DNA of 64,000 nt from Herbidospora galbida. Lineage in GTDB: Bacteria; Actinomycetota; Actinomycetes; Streptosporangiales; Streptosporangiaceae. The first letter of the stretch is position 1. The number at the start of each line of letters is the position of its first letter. Shown here in pieces: positions 48,610 through 60,841 of the stretch. Location of the stretch: assembly GCF_005233835.1 (NCBI RefSeq), contig NZ_SZQA01000034.1:1-64000 (forward strand). The letters are read 5' to 3'. The notes under the pieces were generated by a model. That model saw nothing but the letters and a program-made list of their open reading frames with translations. It had not been told where the DNA came from and ran no database searches. A program made the position numbers and the translations under genes.

Positions 48610-50949
48610 TCAGCGCTTCTTGCGGCCGTCGTCGGTCAGGCCCGCGCGCCGCAGCGCCTCGGCCATCGCCCCGCTCGGGGGCGGGGACGACTGGCGGCGG
48701 TCCTGCTGGCGGGGCTGGCGCGGCTGGCGGTCCTGTCGGTCCTGGCGGGGCTGCCGGTCGCCGCGGTCCTGGCGCGGGGCCTGCTGGCGGGCCGGTTCGT
48801 CCTGCAGGCGGAGCGTCAGGGAGATCCGCTTGCGGGGGATGTCGACCTCCAGGACCTTCACCTTCACGATGTCGCCGGGCTTGACGACGTCGCGCGGGTC
48901 TTTCACGAAGGTGTTCGACATGGCCGACACGTGGACCAGCCCGTCTTGGTGGACGCCGACGTCGACGAAGGCCCCGAACGCCGCCACGTTGGTGACCACG
49001 CCTTCGAGGATCATGCCCTTCTGCAGGTCGGAGATCTTCTCGACGCCCTCCCTGAAAGCGGCCGTCTTGAACGCCGGGCGCGGGTCGCGGCCGGGCTTCT
49101 CCAGCTCACCGAGGATGTCGGTCACCGTCGGCAGGCCGAAGGCGCCGTCGACGAAGTCGGCGGGCTTCAGCGCCCGCAGCGCGGCGGTGTTGCCGATCAG
49201 GGTCCGCAGGTCGCCGCCGGTCGCCGTGAGGATCTTGCGGACCACCGGATAGGACTCGGGGTGGACGCTGGAGGCGTCGAGCGGGTCGTCGCCGCCGGGG
49301 ATGCGCAGGAAGCCCGCGCACTGCTCGAACGCCTTCGGGCCCAGGCGCGGCACCTGCTTGAGCGCCGACCGCGACCGGAACGGGCCGTTGGCGTCGCGGT
49401 GCTGCACGATGTTGTCGGCCAGCGTCGAGCCGATGCCCGACACGCGCGTCAGCAGCGGGGCCGAGGCGGTGTTGACGTCGACGCCGACGGCGTTCACGCA
49501 GTCTTCGACCACCGCGTCGAGCGACCGCGAGAGCTTCTGCTCGGCCAGGTCGTGCTGGTACTGCCCGACGCCGATCGACTTGGGGTCGATCTTGACCAGC
49601 TCGGCCAGCGGGTCTTGCAGGCGGCGCGCGATCGAGACCGCGCCGCGCAGCGACACGTCGAGGCCCGGGAGCTCCTGCGAGGCGAACGCCGACGCCGAGT
49701 AGACCGACGCCCCCGCCTCGGAGACCATGATCTTCGTCACGCCGGGCATCAGCGCGACCAGTTCACCGGCGAGCTTGTCGGTCTCACGCGAGGCGGTGCC
49801 GTTGCCGATCGCGATCAGCTCGACCCCGTGCTTCTGGCAGAGCGCCCCGAGCACCGCGAGCGATTGGTCCCACTGCCGCTTGGGCTCGTGGGGGTAGATC
49901 GTGGCGGTGTCGACGACCTTGCCGGTCGCGTCGACGACGGCCACCTTCACGCCCGTGCGCAGACCGGGGTCGAGGCCCATCGTCGCCCGCGTGCCCGCCG
50001 GGGCGGCCAGCAGCAGGTCGCGCAGGTTGGCCGCGAACACCCGCACGGCCTCGTCTTCGGCCGCCTGCCACAGCCGCATCCGCAGGTCGATGCCCAGGTG
50101 GACGAGGATGCGGGTGCGCCAGGCCCACCGCACGGTGTCGGAGAGCCACTTGTCGCCCGGACGCCCCTGGTCGGAGATCCCGAACCGGGTCGCGATGCGC
50201 ACCTCGAACGTCGACGGGCCCTCCCGGGGCTCCTCGGGCTCCAGCGTGAGGGAGAGCACCTCCTCCTTCTCACCCCGGAACATCGCCAGGATGCGGTGCG
50301 AGGGCAGCTTGGCGAAGGGCTCGGCGAAGTCGAAGTAGTCGGAGAACTTGGCCCCGGCCTCCTCCTTCCCCTCGCGGACGGCCGCGATCAGGCGGCCCCG
50401 GCTCCACATCGACTCGCGGAGGGTGCCGATCAGGTCGGCGTCCTCACCGAAGCGCTCGATCAGGATCGCGCGGGCGCCCTCGAGGGCCGCCGCGGCGTCG
50501 GCGACGTTCTCGCCGACGAAGCCGGCCGCCGTGGCCGCCGGGTCGAGGCCGGGGTCGGCGAGCAGCTTGTCGGCCAGCGGTTCGAGGCCGGCCTCGCGGG
50601 CGATCTGGGCCTTGGTGCGGCGCTTCGGCTTGTAGGGGAGGTAGATGTCCTCCAGCCGGGCCTTCGAGTCGGCCGCCATGATCTGCGCCTCGAGCGCGTC
50701 GTCGAGCTTGCCCTGCGACCGGATCGACTCCAGGATCGCGGCGCGGCGCTCCTCCATCTCCCGCAGGTAGCGCAGCCGCTCCTCCAGCGCGCGCAGCTGC
50801 GCGTCGTCGAGCATTTCGGTCGCTTCCTTGCGGTAGCGGGCGATGAACGGCACCGTCGCGCCGCCGTCGAGCAGATCGACGGCCGCGGCGACCTGCCGCT
50901 CACGTACGCCGAGTTCCTCGGCGATCCGCTGGTTGATCGACTGGATCAC
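48610..50949 (-). CDS. tex: Tex-family RNA-binding transcription accessory protein
   Basis: A 779-aa protein: N-terminal Tex helices ([34 protein letters not shown]), the YqgF/RNase H-like middle ([17 protein letters not shown]), helix-hairpin-helix region ([23 protein letters not shown]) and an S1 RNA-binding domain ([29 protein letters not shown]). The C-terminal about 60 residues are Arg/Gln/Asp-rich with repeated DRQPRQ. GTG 50949 is chosen, with GAAGGAAG upstream. Confidence 0.93.
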   Translation of the reverse strand: MIQSINQRIAEELGVRERQVAAAVDLLDGGATVPFIARYRKEATEMLDDAQLRALEERLRYLREMEERRAAILESIRSQGKLDDALEAQIMAADSKARLEDIYLPYKPKRRTKAQIAREAGLEPLADKLLADPGLDPAATAAGFVGENVADAAAALEGARAILIERFGEDADLIGTLRESMWSRGRLIAAVREGKEEAGAKFSDYFDFAEPFAKLPSHRILAMFRGEKEEVLSLTLEPEEPREGPSTFEVRIATRFGISDQGRPGDKWLSDTVRWAWRTRILVHLGIDLRMRLWQAAEDEAVRVFAANLRDLLLAAPAGTRATMGLDPGLRTGVKVAVVDATGKVVDTATIYPHEPKRQWDQSLAVLGALCQKHGVELIAIGNGTASRETDKLAGELVALMPGVTKIMVSEAGASVYSASAFASQELPGLDVSLRGAVSIARRLQDPLAELVKIDPKSIGVGQYQHDLAEQKLSRSLDAVVEDCVNAVGVDVNTASAPLLTRVSGIGSTLADNIVQHRDANGPFRSRSALKQVPRLGPKAFEQCAGFLRIPGGDDPLDASSVHPESYPVVRKILTATGGDLRTLIGNTAALRALKPADFVDGAFGLPTVTDILGELEKPGRDPRPAFKTAAFREGVEKISDLQKGMILEGVVTNVAAFGAFVDVGVHQDGLVHVSAMSNTFVKDPRDVVKPGDIVKVKVLEVDIPRKRISLTLRLQDEPARQQAPRQDRGDRQPRQDRQDRQPRQPRQQDRRQSSPPPSGAMAEALRRAGLTDDGRKKR

Positions 50950-50963
50950 GATCTTCCTTCTCC

Positions 50964-52769
50964 CTAGGCTCCGGCCCATTCTGCCGGACCGGCGTGCCCG
51001 CCGAGCCTGGTCGGCCACAGCCGGGTGGTGCAGTCGTCCGAGGTGGTGGCCAGCAGATGGCCGTCGGGGTGGAAGGCGGCGCCGTTCACGGCGGAGGTGT
51101 GGCCGGTGAAGAGGCTCAGTTCCGCGCCGCTCGCGGTGTCCCAGATCTTGACGGTACGGTCACCGCCCCCGGTCGCCAGCAGGTCGCCCGTGGCGTCGAA
51201 GGCGACGGCCCGCACGTCGGAGGTGTGGCCGGTCAGCTCACGCGCCGCGCCGGTCCGCCGGTTCTCCAGCCGGACCGCGCCCCCCGGCAGGGCGGTCGCC
51301 ACGAGGTGGCCGCACGCGGCCGTGGCCCCGACCACGAGGTCGTCGCCGGCGAAGACCACGCGGGTCCCCGGCTGCTCACTGAGCTGGCGGCCCATGACGG
51401 TGTCCCACGTCCGGACGGTGCCGTCGGCGCTCGCGGTGGCGATGACGTCGCCCGACGGGTGGAAGGCGACGGAGGTCACCGGGCCGGTGTGCCCGGCCAG
51501 AGGATCGCCGAAGGAGCGCCGCGTGTCGGGGTCCCAGAGCCGGACGGTGTGGTCGGCGCAGGCGGCCGCCAGCAGGTGGCCGCCCGGGTGGAAGGCCACC
51601 ACCGGGCCGCCCGGCAGCGGGTCGCCGATCTGGTCGCGGGTCACCGGGTCCCACAGCCGGACCGCCCGGTCGGCGGTGGCCAGCAGATGGCCGCGCGGGT
51701 GGAAGGCCACTCCGTGGACGGGCGCGTCGTGGCCGGTCAACCGGCGGGCGACCACCGCCGAGGTCATCCGGGTCTCGAGCTCGTCGACGCGGGCGGTGAG
51801 CCGGCGGACGAGGTCGTCGCGCTCTTCGAGGCGGCGGTGCAGGTCGTCGCGGACCCGCCGGGCCACCGCGTGGGTGTGCTGGAGGGTCACCAGCGAGCGG
51901 CGCAGCCGGGCGACCTGGTCGAAGGGCTCCGTGTCGGACGGCTGGTCCGGCAGCCCGTCGACGCGCCACCGCCGGACCTCGCCCCGGTCGTCGACGCTGA
52001 CCAGGAGCGACCGGCCGAGGGCCAGCGCCTGGACCGCCCCCGAATGGCCGGTCACCCGGGCGAGGGGGGTGGCGCCCAGGTCGTACAGGGAGATGGAGTC
52101 GTCCCAGTTCACGGCGGCCAGCACGTCGCCGCGGGCGGTCAGCCCGGACACCGGCTCGGGGGTGATGACCTCGTCGTCGGCGCGGGCGAGGCGGTCGGGG
52201 CCGACGATCACCAGCCGTCCGGCGAGGAAGGCGACGCCCTCGCCCGGCAGCGGGTCGCCGATCGGCTGGCCGGTGCCGGCGTCCCACAGGCGGACCGTGC
52301 CGTCCTTGGCGGCGGTGGCCAGCAGGTGCCCGGCGGGGTGGAAGGCCAGCTCGACGACCCGGCCGGTGTGGCCGGTCAGCGGGTCGCCGACCGGCATCCG
52401 GGTCACCGGGTCCCACAGGCGGACCGAGTGGTCCCAGCCCGCGCTGGCCAGCAGGTGGCCGTCGGGGTGGAAGCCGACGGCGGTCACGACGTCCTCGTGG
52501 CCCTTCAGCTCTCCGGCCGGCACCCCGGAGAGGTCCCACAGGCGGACGACGCCGTCTTCGCCCCCGGAGGCGAGCAGGTGGCCGTCGGGGTGGAAGGCCA
52601 GGGTCATCGTGTACGGAGACCCGCTCATCTCCACGCCCGTGGAGTAGCGGATGAGGCCCGTGTCGTCGGAGGTGGCGATCAGTTCGTCGCCGGGATGGAG
52701 GGCCACCCCGGCGACGGGGGCGGAATGGCCGGTCAACGGTTCGCCGAAAGGCGTGACTCGTAAGCGCAT
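50964..52769 (-). CDS. Double WD40 beta-propeller protein with central coiled coil
   Basis: A 601-aa cytoplasmic protein without NTPase, kinase or membrane parts. Residues 1-270 form WD40 blades (GH...V...F-P-DG-HLLAS...VRLWD repeated at about 60-80, 90-120, 133-163). A 55-residue charged helix with heptad Leu/Val (about 285-340: [10 protein letters not shown] ... [13 protein letters not shown]) joins them to a second propeller (345-600). Its start is 29 nt after the oxidoreductase stop, and Tex follows 14 nt later. Function unknown; a scaffold is likely. Confidence 0.85.
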   Translation of the reverse strand: MRLRVTPFGEPLTGHSAPVAGVALHPGDELIATSDDTGLIRYSTGVEMSGSPYTMTLAFHPDGHLLASGGEDGVVRLWDLSGVPAGELKGHEDVVTAVGFHPDGHLLASAGWDHSVRLWDPVTRMPVGDPLTGHTGRVVELAFHPAGHLLATAAKDGTVRLWDAGTGQPIGDPLPGEGVAFLAGRLVIVGPDRLARADDEVITPEPVSGLTARGDVLAAVNWDDSISLYDLGATPLARVTGHSGAVQALALGRSLLVSVDDRGEVRRWRVDGLPDQPSDTEPFDQVARLRRSLVTLQHTHAVARRVRDDLHRRLEERDDLVRRLTARVDELETRMTSAVVARRLTGHDAPVHGVAFHPRGHLLATADRAVRLWDPVTRDQIGDPLPGGPVVAFHPGGHLLAAACADHTVRLWDPDTRRSFGDPLAGHTGPVTSVAFHPSGDVIATASADGTVRTWDTVMGRQLSEQPGTRVVFAGDDLVVGATAACGHLVATALPGGAVRLENRRTGAARELTGHTSDVRAVAFDATGDLLATGGGDRTVKIWDTASGAELSLFTGHTSAVNGAAFHPDGHLLATTSDDCTTRLWPTRLGGHAGPAEWAGA

Positions 52770-52798
52770 ATGACCGGCAGCATTCCAGATTGTCAGGA

Positions 52799-53725
52799 TT
52801 ACGGCAGGAGAACGAGCCGTCCCCGCAGTCCGCCCTCGGCCATCCGCGTGTGCGCGGCGGCGGCCTCGGTCAGCGGATAGGTCGCGGCCACCCGGACCCT
52901 GACCTTGCCCGCGCTCACCAGCTCCACGAGCGCGTCGAGCTGGTCGCGGGCCGAGTGGGCCCACATGACCTGCGACGTGATGCCCCGGCCCTCTTCCGGT
53001 CCGCCGTCGACGACCACGGCGATGAACTGCCCGCCGTCGCGCACGGCGTCGTGGGCGGGCTGCACCAGCTTGGCCGGGTCGACGGCCGCGTCCACGCCCT
53101 CGGGCAGCAGCTCGCGGACCTTCGCGACGTCGTCGACGACGTACTGCGCGCCGAGCGCCCGCAGGTCGTCCTCGTCGGTGGCGCGCGCCAGCGCGACGAC
53201 CGTGAGGCCGCGCTGGGCGGCGAGCTGCACCAGCATGCCGCCCACGCTGCCGGCGGCGCCGGTGACCAGCAGGGTCGACCCTTCGGGCAGGCCGAGGAGG
53301 TCGAGGCACTGCCACGCCGTCAGGCCCGGCAGGGGGAGGCCGGCGGCCTGCTCGGCGGGCCAGTCGGCGGGCGCGGGGGCGAGTTCGTCGACGGCGATGA
53401 CCGCCTGGTCGGCGTACGGGCCGAAGTCGCGGTTGAAGCCGCCCCAGGTGGAGGCGGCCAGGACGCGGTCGCCGATCTCGACCCCGGTGACGTCCGGGCC
53501 GAGGGCCTCCACGACGCCGGCGACGTCGCAGCCCATGCCGGTCTGCTCCCGGGCCGGGGCGCCGTGCATGAGCAGGCCGCCGCCGCGGATGAACAGGTCG
53601 ACGGGGTTGACCCCCGCCGCCTCGACCCTGATGCGGACCTGGCCCGGCCCCGGCTCGGGGGCCGGCGCCTCCACCGTTTCCAGGGCCTCCGGGCCCCCGT
53701 ATGTCCTGACGACCACCGCGCGCAT
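52799..53725 (-). CDS. NADP-dependent quinone oxidoreductase-like (zinc-type ADH superfamily)
   Basis: A 308-aa MDR-superfamily enzyme. N-terminal GroES-like half (GPEALETVEAPAPEPGPGQVRIRVEAAGVNPVDLFIRGG), Rossmann half with LLVTGAAGSVGGMLVQLAAQRG. No structural zinc Cys set is seen, fitting the quinone-oxidoreductase branch. ATG 53725 has GGAGGAG upstream. Substrate unknown. Confidence 0.9.
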   Translation of the reverse strand: MRAVVVRTYGGPEALETVEAPAPEPGPGQVRIRVEAAGVNPVDLFIRGGGLLMHGAPAREQTGMGCDVAGVVEALGPDVTGVEIGDRVLAASTWGGFNRDFGPYADQAVIAVDELAPAPADWPAEQAAGLPLPGLTAWQCLDLLGLPEGSTLLVTGAAGSVGGMLVQLAAQRGLTVVALARATDEDDLRALGAQYVVDDVAKVRELLPEGVDAAVDPAKLVQPAHDAVRDGGQFIAVVVDGGPEEGRGITSQVMWAHSARDQLDALVELVSAGKVRVRVAATYPLTEAAAAHTRMAEGGLRGRLVLLP

Positions 53726-53790
53726 TGGTTCTCCTCCAGTGAGTCCGGGGGTCCCGAAGCTGATGATCGTAGTAGATATTTCAACCAAAA

Positions 53791-53828
53791 GATCAAAAAA
53801 GAAAACCCCGGGCAAAACGCCCGGGGTT
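53791..53828 (-). terminator. Rho-independent terminator of the chitinase gene
   Basis: AACCCCGGGC (53804-53813) and GCCCGGGGTT (53819-53828) form a perfect 10-bp stem with a 5-nt loop. On the - strand it is followed by a T-rich run (complement of 53791-53803). It lies 13 nt beyond the chitinase stop. Confidence 0.9.
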
Positions 53829-53841
53829 CCCTCATCACCGA

Positions 53842-56097
<2,256 letters not shown>

Positions 56098-56222
56098 CGA
56101 GCTACTCCACGTCCGGGGGGAAGGGGATGCGGCGGGACGCGCCGGGAACAGGAGGTTCCCGTCCAACTAATAGGAAGCTTTCCTTTTAATTACGGCGAAC
56201 GTAACCCGCGTCACAGATCCCG

Positions 56223-56795
56223 TCAATGGGCGCGCAGGGAACGCCAGATCGGGCCGGGCAGCGCGTCGGCGGCGGCGTCCAGATCGAGCCCCGGCGCGCC
56301 CGCCAGCACCCGGCGCGTGGTCTCGGCGAGGGGCCCGATGAGCAGCATCTCGATCAGCGCCGGAGGCAGGTCGGCGATCTCCCCAGCGGTGACGCGCGGC
56401 GCGAACCAGGCCGTCAGGCGGTCCATCAGGGGCGCCTTGCGGGCCGCGACGGCGGCGGCGTGCGGCTCGATGAGCGGCGCGGCGTGGATGAACCGGGCCC
56501 GCGCGGTCTCGTCGCGGGCGAACGCGAGATAGGCGCGCACGATCGCGCGCACCCCCTCCTCGGTGCTGTCGGCCCGCTCGACCGCCTCGATGAGGCCGGT
56601 CAGCAGGTCGTCCATGCACTCGGAGTAGAGGGCGGCGGCCAGCCCGTCGAAGCTGCCGAAGTGGTGGTAGAGGCTGCCCATGCTGACGCCGCTGCGCGAG
56701 GTCACCGCGCGCAGGGTGAAGTCGCCGGCGGTGAACGCCTCCAGGGCCGTGTCGAGCAGCCTGCGGATCGTGGCCTCGCTGCGGGCCTGCCTCAC
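56223..56795 (-). CDS. TetR-family regulator of the SDR operon
   Basis: A 190-aa regulator with HTH FTLRAVTSRSGVSMGSLYHHFGSFDGL at about residues 25-52 and a helical ligand domain. GTG 56795 overlaps the SDR stop as GTGA. The tandem 13-bp repeat before the SDR gene is the likely operator. Ligand unknown. Confidence 0.88.
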   Translation of the reverse strand: MRQARSEATIRRLLDTALEAFTAGDFTLRAVTSRSGVSMGSLYHHFGSFDGLAAALYSECMDDLLTGLIEAVERADSTEEGVRAIVRAYLAFARDETARARFIHAAPLIEPHAAAVAARKAPLMDRLTAWFAPRVTAGEIADLPPALIEMLLIGPLAETTRRVLAGAPGLDLDAAADALPGPIWRSLRAH

Positions 56796-57568
56796 GCGAT
56801 TCCCGACAGCTTCTCCGCCTGCTCCCACAACCGCAGGCCCAGCTCCCGGTCGACGTGCATCGGGATCTCCTCGAACTCGTTGAAGTAGCGGCCGGTGGTC
56901 GACCCTTCGGTCAGCGCGACCACCGGGGCCGCGCCCTGGTCGGGAGTCTTCCAGAACCGCTTGGCCGCTTTGAGCAGCAGCCCGACCGGCCCGCTCCGCG
57001 CGCCCAGCCCGGTGTTGATCACCCCGGGGTGGACGGCGTCGATCGTCCCGCCGCGCGCCCGCCAGCGTTCGGCGAACAGCGGCAGCACGGCCACGTTGCA
57101 GAGCTTGGTGTCGGCGTAGGTGCGCAGGGGATGGAAGTCCGCGCCGTGGGGGGTCCGGCCGGGATCGGCCTTCCCCTTCACGTAGAGGCCCGCGCTGACC
57201 TGCACGACCCGCGCGAGGCGGTCTTCGAGGAGGCGGTTCAGGGTGAACGGCGCGAGGTGGTTGACCGCGAACGACTCCTCCAGGCCGTCGGGCGTGAGGG
57301 TCAGCCGCGAGGGCCACAGGCCCGCGTTGTGGACCAGCACGTCGATGCGCGGGCAGACCTCGGCCAGCCGCTCGGCCACGCCCCGCATGCCCGCGACCGT
57401 CGACAGGTCGCCGACGACGAGCTCGGCCTCGCCGGGCAGCGACCGGAGGGCCTGCTCTCCCCGGGCGGCGTCGCGGGCGACGACGACCACCCGGTGTCCT
57501 CGGCGCGCGAGTTCGGCGCTGACGGCGTACCCGATTCCCCGGTTTCCCCCGGTGACCACCACGTTCAT
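56792..57568 (-). CDS. Short-chain dehydrogenase/reductase
   Basis: A 258-aa SDR: TGGNRGIG cofactor motif, HNAGLW (NAG), Ser in VSAGLY and YADTKLCNV as YxxxK. Closest in feel to retinol-dehydrogenase-like SDRs. First gene of a two-gene operon with the TetR regulator. Confidence 0.9.
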   Translation of the reverse strand: MNVVVTGGNRGIGYAVSAELARRGHRVVVVARDAARGEQALRSLPGEAELVVGDLSTVAGMRGVAERLAEVCPRIDVLVHNAGLWPSRLTLTPDGLEESFAVNHLAPFTLNRLLEDRLARVVQVSAGLYVKGKADPGRTPHGADFHPLRTYADTKLCNVAVLPLFAERWRARGGTIDAVHPGVINTGLGARSGPVGLLLKAAKRFWKTPDQGAAPVVALTEGSTTGRYFNEFEEIPMHVDRELGLRLWEQAEKLSGIA

Positions 57569-57582
57569 GGCCGGAGCATAAA

Positions 57583-57611
57583 TTAGAGCAAATCTTTAGA
57601 GCAAATCTCTA
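57583..57611. promoter_or_regulatory. Tandem 13-bp operator-like repeat before the SDR gene
   Basis: TTAGAGCAAATCT occurs at 57583-57595 and again directly at 57596-57608. The second copy extends to TAGAG-CAAAT-CTCTA (57597-57611), a 5-bp inverted repeat with a 5-nt centre. It lies 15-40 nt upstream of the SDR start and reaches into the recQ stop codon. Likely TetR sites. Confidence 0.65.
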
Positions 57612-59210
57612 GATTCGGCGGAGGAGGCCGTCGACGGCGGCCAGGGCCAGCGTCTTGTAGCCGACGGAGTCGAACAGGACGGTCACCCGGTCGGGGTCGG
57701 CGCTCATCACCGTTCCCGCGCCCCACGCGGTGTGCTCGACCTTCGACTGGAGCGGGAAGGGGCCGTCGTCCACGTCGGGGACCGCTTCCTGGACGACTCC
57801 GCGGCAGGTGTCGCAGGTGCCGCAGGAGCGGCCGTAGGGTTCGCCGAAGTACTCCAGGAGGAAGCGGCGGCGGCAGCCGGTCGTCTCGGCGTAGGAGCGC
57901 ATCATGTCGAGGCGCGACTCGTCGACGCGGTGGCGTACCTCGTCGAGTTCGACGGCCTTCTCGACGGCCCGTTCGGCGGTGAGGCGCTTCCTGGCCCAGC
58001 GCAGTTCGCCGGGGACCAGCGCGCCCGCGCGCTCCAGCAGGTTGGCCAGGGCGGTCAGCCGGGTGGTGCCGACGCCGAGCAGGTCGCGCAGTTCGCCGGC
58101 CGGCACCAAGCCGCCGTGCTCGCGGACCAATACCGCGATGCGCAGCAGGAGTTCGGGGTCGGCCCGGCCGCCGGTCTGGAAGCGCCGCAGGCCCAGGTCC
58201 TCGGGGCGGTAGAACAGGATCGCCTCGGCGGGGCGGCCGTCCCGTCCGGCGCGGCCGATCTCCTGGTAGTAGGAGTCGGGCGACTCCGGCGGGCCCGCGT
58301 GCAGCACCCGGCGCACGTCGGGGCGGTCGATGCCCATGCCGAAGGCGGAGGTCGCCACGACCACGTCCAGCTCGCCGGCGGCGAACCGCGCGTGGGTGCG
58401 GTTGCGGTCGGCCGTCTTCAGCCCGGCGTGGTACGGCTCGGCCCGCTTGCCCTCCAGCAGGGCGCAGTACTCCTCGGCGTCCCGCCGGGTCGGCACGTAG
58501 ATCAGCGTCAGGCCCTCTGCGGCGAGGGCGTGCTCGACCAGGGCCCGGCGGCGGTCGTCCTCGGAGGTGAACCGCCGGGCCGACAGGGTCAGGTTCGGCC
58601 GGTCGAAGCCGCGCACGATCTCCACCGGGTTCCGCAGGCCCAGCGACCGGACGATCTCGGCCCGCACGTTAGGCGCCGCCGTCGCGGTCAGCGCCACCAC
58701 CGGCGGATGGCCCAGCTTCTCGATGACCTGGCCGAGCCGCAGGTAGTCGGGCCGGAAGTCGTGTCCCCACGACGACACGCAGTGGGCCTCGTCGATCGCG
58801 ATCAGCGACGGCCGGGCCGCCGCCAGGCGCTCCACCACCTCGGGCTTGGCCAGCTGCTCCGGTGACAGGAACACGAACTCGGCCGTCCCGGCGGTGACCT
58901 GGTCGAGGCCCTTGTCGACCGACTGCGTGGAGTTGACCGCCACCGCGCCGGTGCCCGCCTTCAGCAGGCTCATCACCTGGTCGCGCTGCAACGCGATCAG
59001 CGGCGACACCACGATCGTCGGGCCGTCGAGCAGCAGGGCGGGCACCTGGTAGACGGCCGACTTGCCGCCCCCGGTCGGCATCACCAGCAGCACGTCGCGC
59101 CCGGCGACCAGATGCCGCATGGCCTCCTTCTGACCGGGCCGCAGCCCCTGCCAGCCGAACACGCGCCGGGCCGTCGACCCGAGCCGGAACCTCGCGAACG
59201 CTCTCCTCAT
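57609..59210 (-). CDS. recQ: RecQ-type ATP-dependent DNA helicase
   Basis: A 533-aa helicase: QxxxG motif (RPGQKEAMRHLVAG), Walker A MPTGGGKS, DEAH box AIDEAHCVSSWGHDFRP, motif VI AGRDGRP. A Zn-binding Cys cluster follows (CRRRFLLEYFGE...CGTCDTC). The C-terminus ends in a small DUF3553-like segment (AWGAGTV...VTVLFDSVGYKTL), common in actinobacterial RecQ and with no HRDC domain. ATG 59210 is used. Confidence 0.92.
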   Translation of the reverse strand: MRRAFARFRLGSTARRVFGWQGLRPGQKEAMRHLVAGRDVLLVMPTGGGKSAVYQVPALLLDGPTIVVSPLIALQRDQVMSLLKAGTGAVAVNSTQSVDKGLDQVTAGTAEFVFLSPEQLAKPEVVERLAAARPSLIAIDEAHCVSSWGHDFRPDYLRLGQVIEKLGHPPVVALTATAAPNVRAEIVRSLGLRNPVEIVRGFDRPNLTLSARRFTSEDDRRRALVEHALAAEGLTLIYVPTRRDAEEYCALLEGKRAEPYHAGLKTADRNRTHARFAAGELDVVVATSAFGMGIDRPDVRRVLHAGPPESPDSYYQEIGRAGRDGRPAEAILFYRPEDLGLRRFQTGGRADPELLLRIAVLVREHGGLVPAGELRDLLGVGTTRLTALANLLERAGALVPGELRWARKRLTAERAVEKAVELDEVRHRVDESRLDMMRSYAETTGCRRRFLLEYFGEPYGRSCGTCDTCRGVVQEAVPDVDDGPFPLQSKVEHTAWGAGTVMSADPDRVTVLFDSVGYKTLALAAVDGLLRRI

Positions 59211-59240
59211 GGCCGCCCTCTATGCCCGGCCCGGGGGACT

Positions 59241-60746
59241 TCAGGCCGGTCGGGCCGGGGTTCGTGCGGTGACCAGCGCCAGATCGGTCTCGACGGCGTG
59301 CGCGGTGGCCTGGAGATGGGCCAGCAGACCGGGCCTGACCTGGCCGGTCGTGGCGACGTTCACCGCGGCGACCACCTTGCCGTCGCGGTCGTGGATCGGC
59401 ACGGCCAGCGCCCGCAGTCCCTCTTCGAGCTCGTCCTCGACGATCGCGTAGCCGTCGGCGCGGGCCCGCCGGATCAGCGCCCGCAGCCGTTCGGGGTCGG
59501 TCACGGTGCGGGGCGTCAGCGCCACCGGCCGGCCCAGGTCGGCGTCGTCGGCCAGCAGGACCCGGCCCATCGACGTGGCGTAGGCCGGGAACCGGGTGCC
59601 GACCGTGATGTCCACACTCATGATCTTGTACGCCGGCGCCCGCGCCACATAGCGGATGTCGGTCCCGTCGAGCACGGCCACCGACGCCGACTCGCCCACC
59701 GCCTCGGCCAGCGCGGTCAGGTGGGGCGTGGCGAGCTCGCCCAGCGTCAGCGCCGACAGGCGGGCGTACCCCAGCTCCAGGACCTTCGGCAGCGCGACGA
59801 ACCGGTTGCCCGCCTTCACCGCGTAGCCGAGCTCGACCAAAGTCAGCAGCGCCCGCCGGGCGGTCGCCCGCGCCAGCCCGGTGGCCTCGGCGACCTCTGA
59901 CAGGGTCCCGCCGAGCGCGGTCAGCACCGCCAGCCCCCGGGCCAGCGACTGGACCGGGGTGTCATCGGGGATCTCGATCGGGGTCGGCGGCGCGGGCGCG
60001 CGGGCGGCCAGCAGGCGTTCCATGCGGGCGGTGTCGAGCCGGGGGAGGGCCAGCGCGGCCAGCGACTCGACGGTGTGCCTGCTGCGGTGGGAGACCACGC
60101 TGACCGCGCACACCACCCGGCCGCGCGAGCGCACGGGGACGGCGACCGCGATCAGGCCCGGCTCGATGAGCTGGTCGTCGCGGGCCCAGCCCGCGTCGAG
60201 CGCGGCCTTGGCCCGGTCGCGGAACTCCGGCTCGCCCGCCGGGTCGGCGGCGACCACCGTCTCCGGCCGGGCCGCCCGCCAGCGGGCCCAGCCGGCCTCG
60301 GTCCACTCGGCGGCCAGCAGCGCCCCCGCCGCGCAGCGTTCGGCCGGGACCAGGTCGCCCACCCGGAAGGTCAGCGAGCGGCTGCGCCGCCGGGGGAGCT
60401 GGGTGACGAACCGGACGGCCGTGCCGTCGGCCACCGCCAGCGACACCGACTCGTCGAGGTCCTCCGCCAGTCGGGCCGCCTCGGGTCCCAGCGCGTCGGG
60501 GACGCCGCTGCCCGACAGGTAGGTGTTCCCGACGGCCAGGACGCGGGGCGTCAGCCGTACCGAACGATCGGGCCCGGCCGGACGGGCCAGCCCCATCGCG
60601 ACGAGGGTCGCCAGCACCCGGTCGACGGTCGAGCGGGCCAGCCCGGTGGCGCGGGTCAGCTCGCTCGGACGGCACGGCCCGCCGTCGGCCATCGCCCGCA
60701 GCACGACCAGCCCGCGCTCCAGCGGCCCCACGACTGCCTCGGTCAT
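59241..60746 (-). CDS. Tandem (duplicated) IclR-family regulator
   Basis: A 501-aa protein made of two complete IclR units. Unit 1: HTH at about 10-65 (PLERGLVVLRAM ... SELTRATGLARSTVDRVLATL) and effector domain to about 245. Unit 2: HTH at about 262-320 (VQSLARGLAVLTAL ... SEVAEATGLARATARRALLTL) and effector domain to about 490 (MGRVLLADD, EGLRALAVPIHD). IclR proteins are normally about 250 aa and act as dimers. It is divergent from the pca operon and very likely controls it. ATG 60746 is chosen. Confidence 0.88.
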   Translation of the reverse strand: MTEAVVGPLERGLVVLRAMADGGPCRPSELTRATGLARSTVDRVLATLVAMGLARPAGPDRSVRLTPRVLAVGNTYLSGSGVPDALGPEAARLAEDLDESVSLAVADGTAVRFVTQLPRRRSRSLTFRVGDLVPAERCAAGALLAAEWTEAGWARWRAARPETVVAADPAGEPEFRDRAKAALDAGWARDDQLIEPGLIAVAVPVRSRGRVVCAVSVVSHRSRHTVESLAALALPRLDTARMERLLAARAPAPPTPIEIPDDTPVQSLARGLAVLTALGGTLSEVAEATGLARATARRALLTLVELGYAVKAGNRFVALPKVLELGYARLSALTLGELATPHLTALAEAVGESASVAVLDGTDIRYVARAPAYKIMSVDITVGTRFPAYATSMGRVLLADDADLGRPVALTPRTVTDPERLRALIRRARADGYAIVEDELEEGLRALAVPIHDRDGKVVAAVNVATTGQVRPGLLAHLQATAHAVETDLALVTARTPARPA

Positions 60747-60793
60747 TGACACACGTCCAAAGGGGGTAGCAGACTCCTGAACTACGTCAAATG

Positions 60794-60807
60794 TGAACAA
60801 TAGTTCA
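60794..60807. promoter_or_regulatory. Inverted repeat in the IclR/pcaI intergenic region
   Basis: TGAAC-AATA-GTTCA is a perfect 5-bp inverted repeat in the 95-nt divergent region, 35 nt before pcaI. A plausible operator for the double IclR regulator. Confidence 0.5.
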
Positions 60808-60841
60808 TCAGGCGAACAAGTCCACTCCGAACAGGGAGAAC

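Noticed and set aside
48931-50967. 678-codon frame antisense to tex
   Set aside because: It has no recognisable domain; tex is full length on the other strand.
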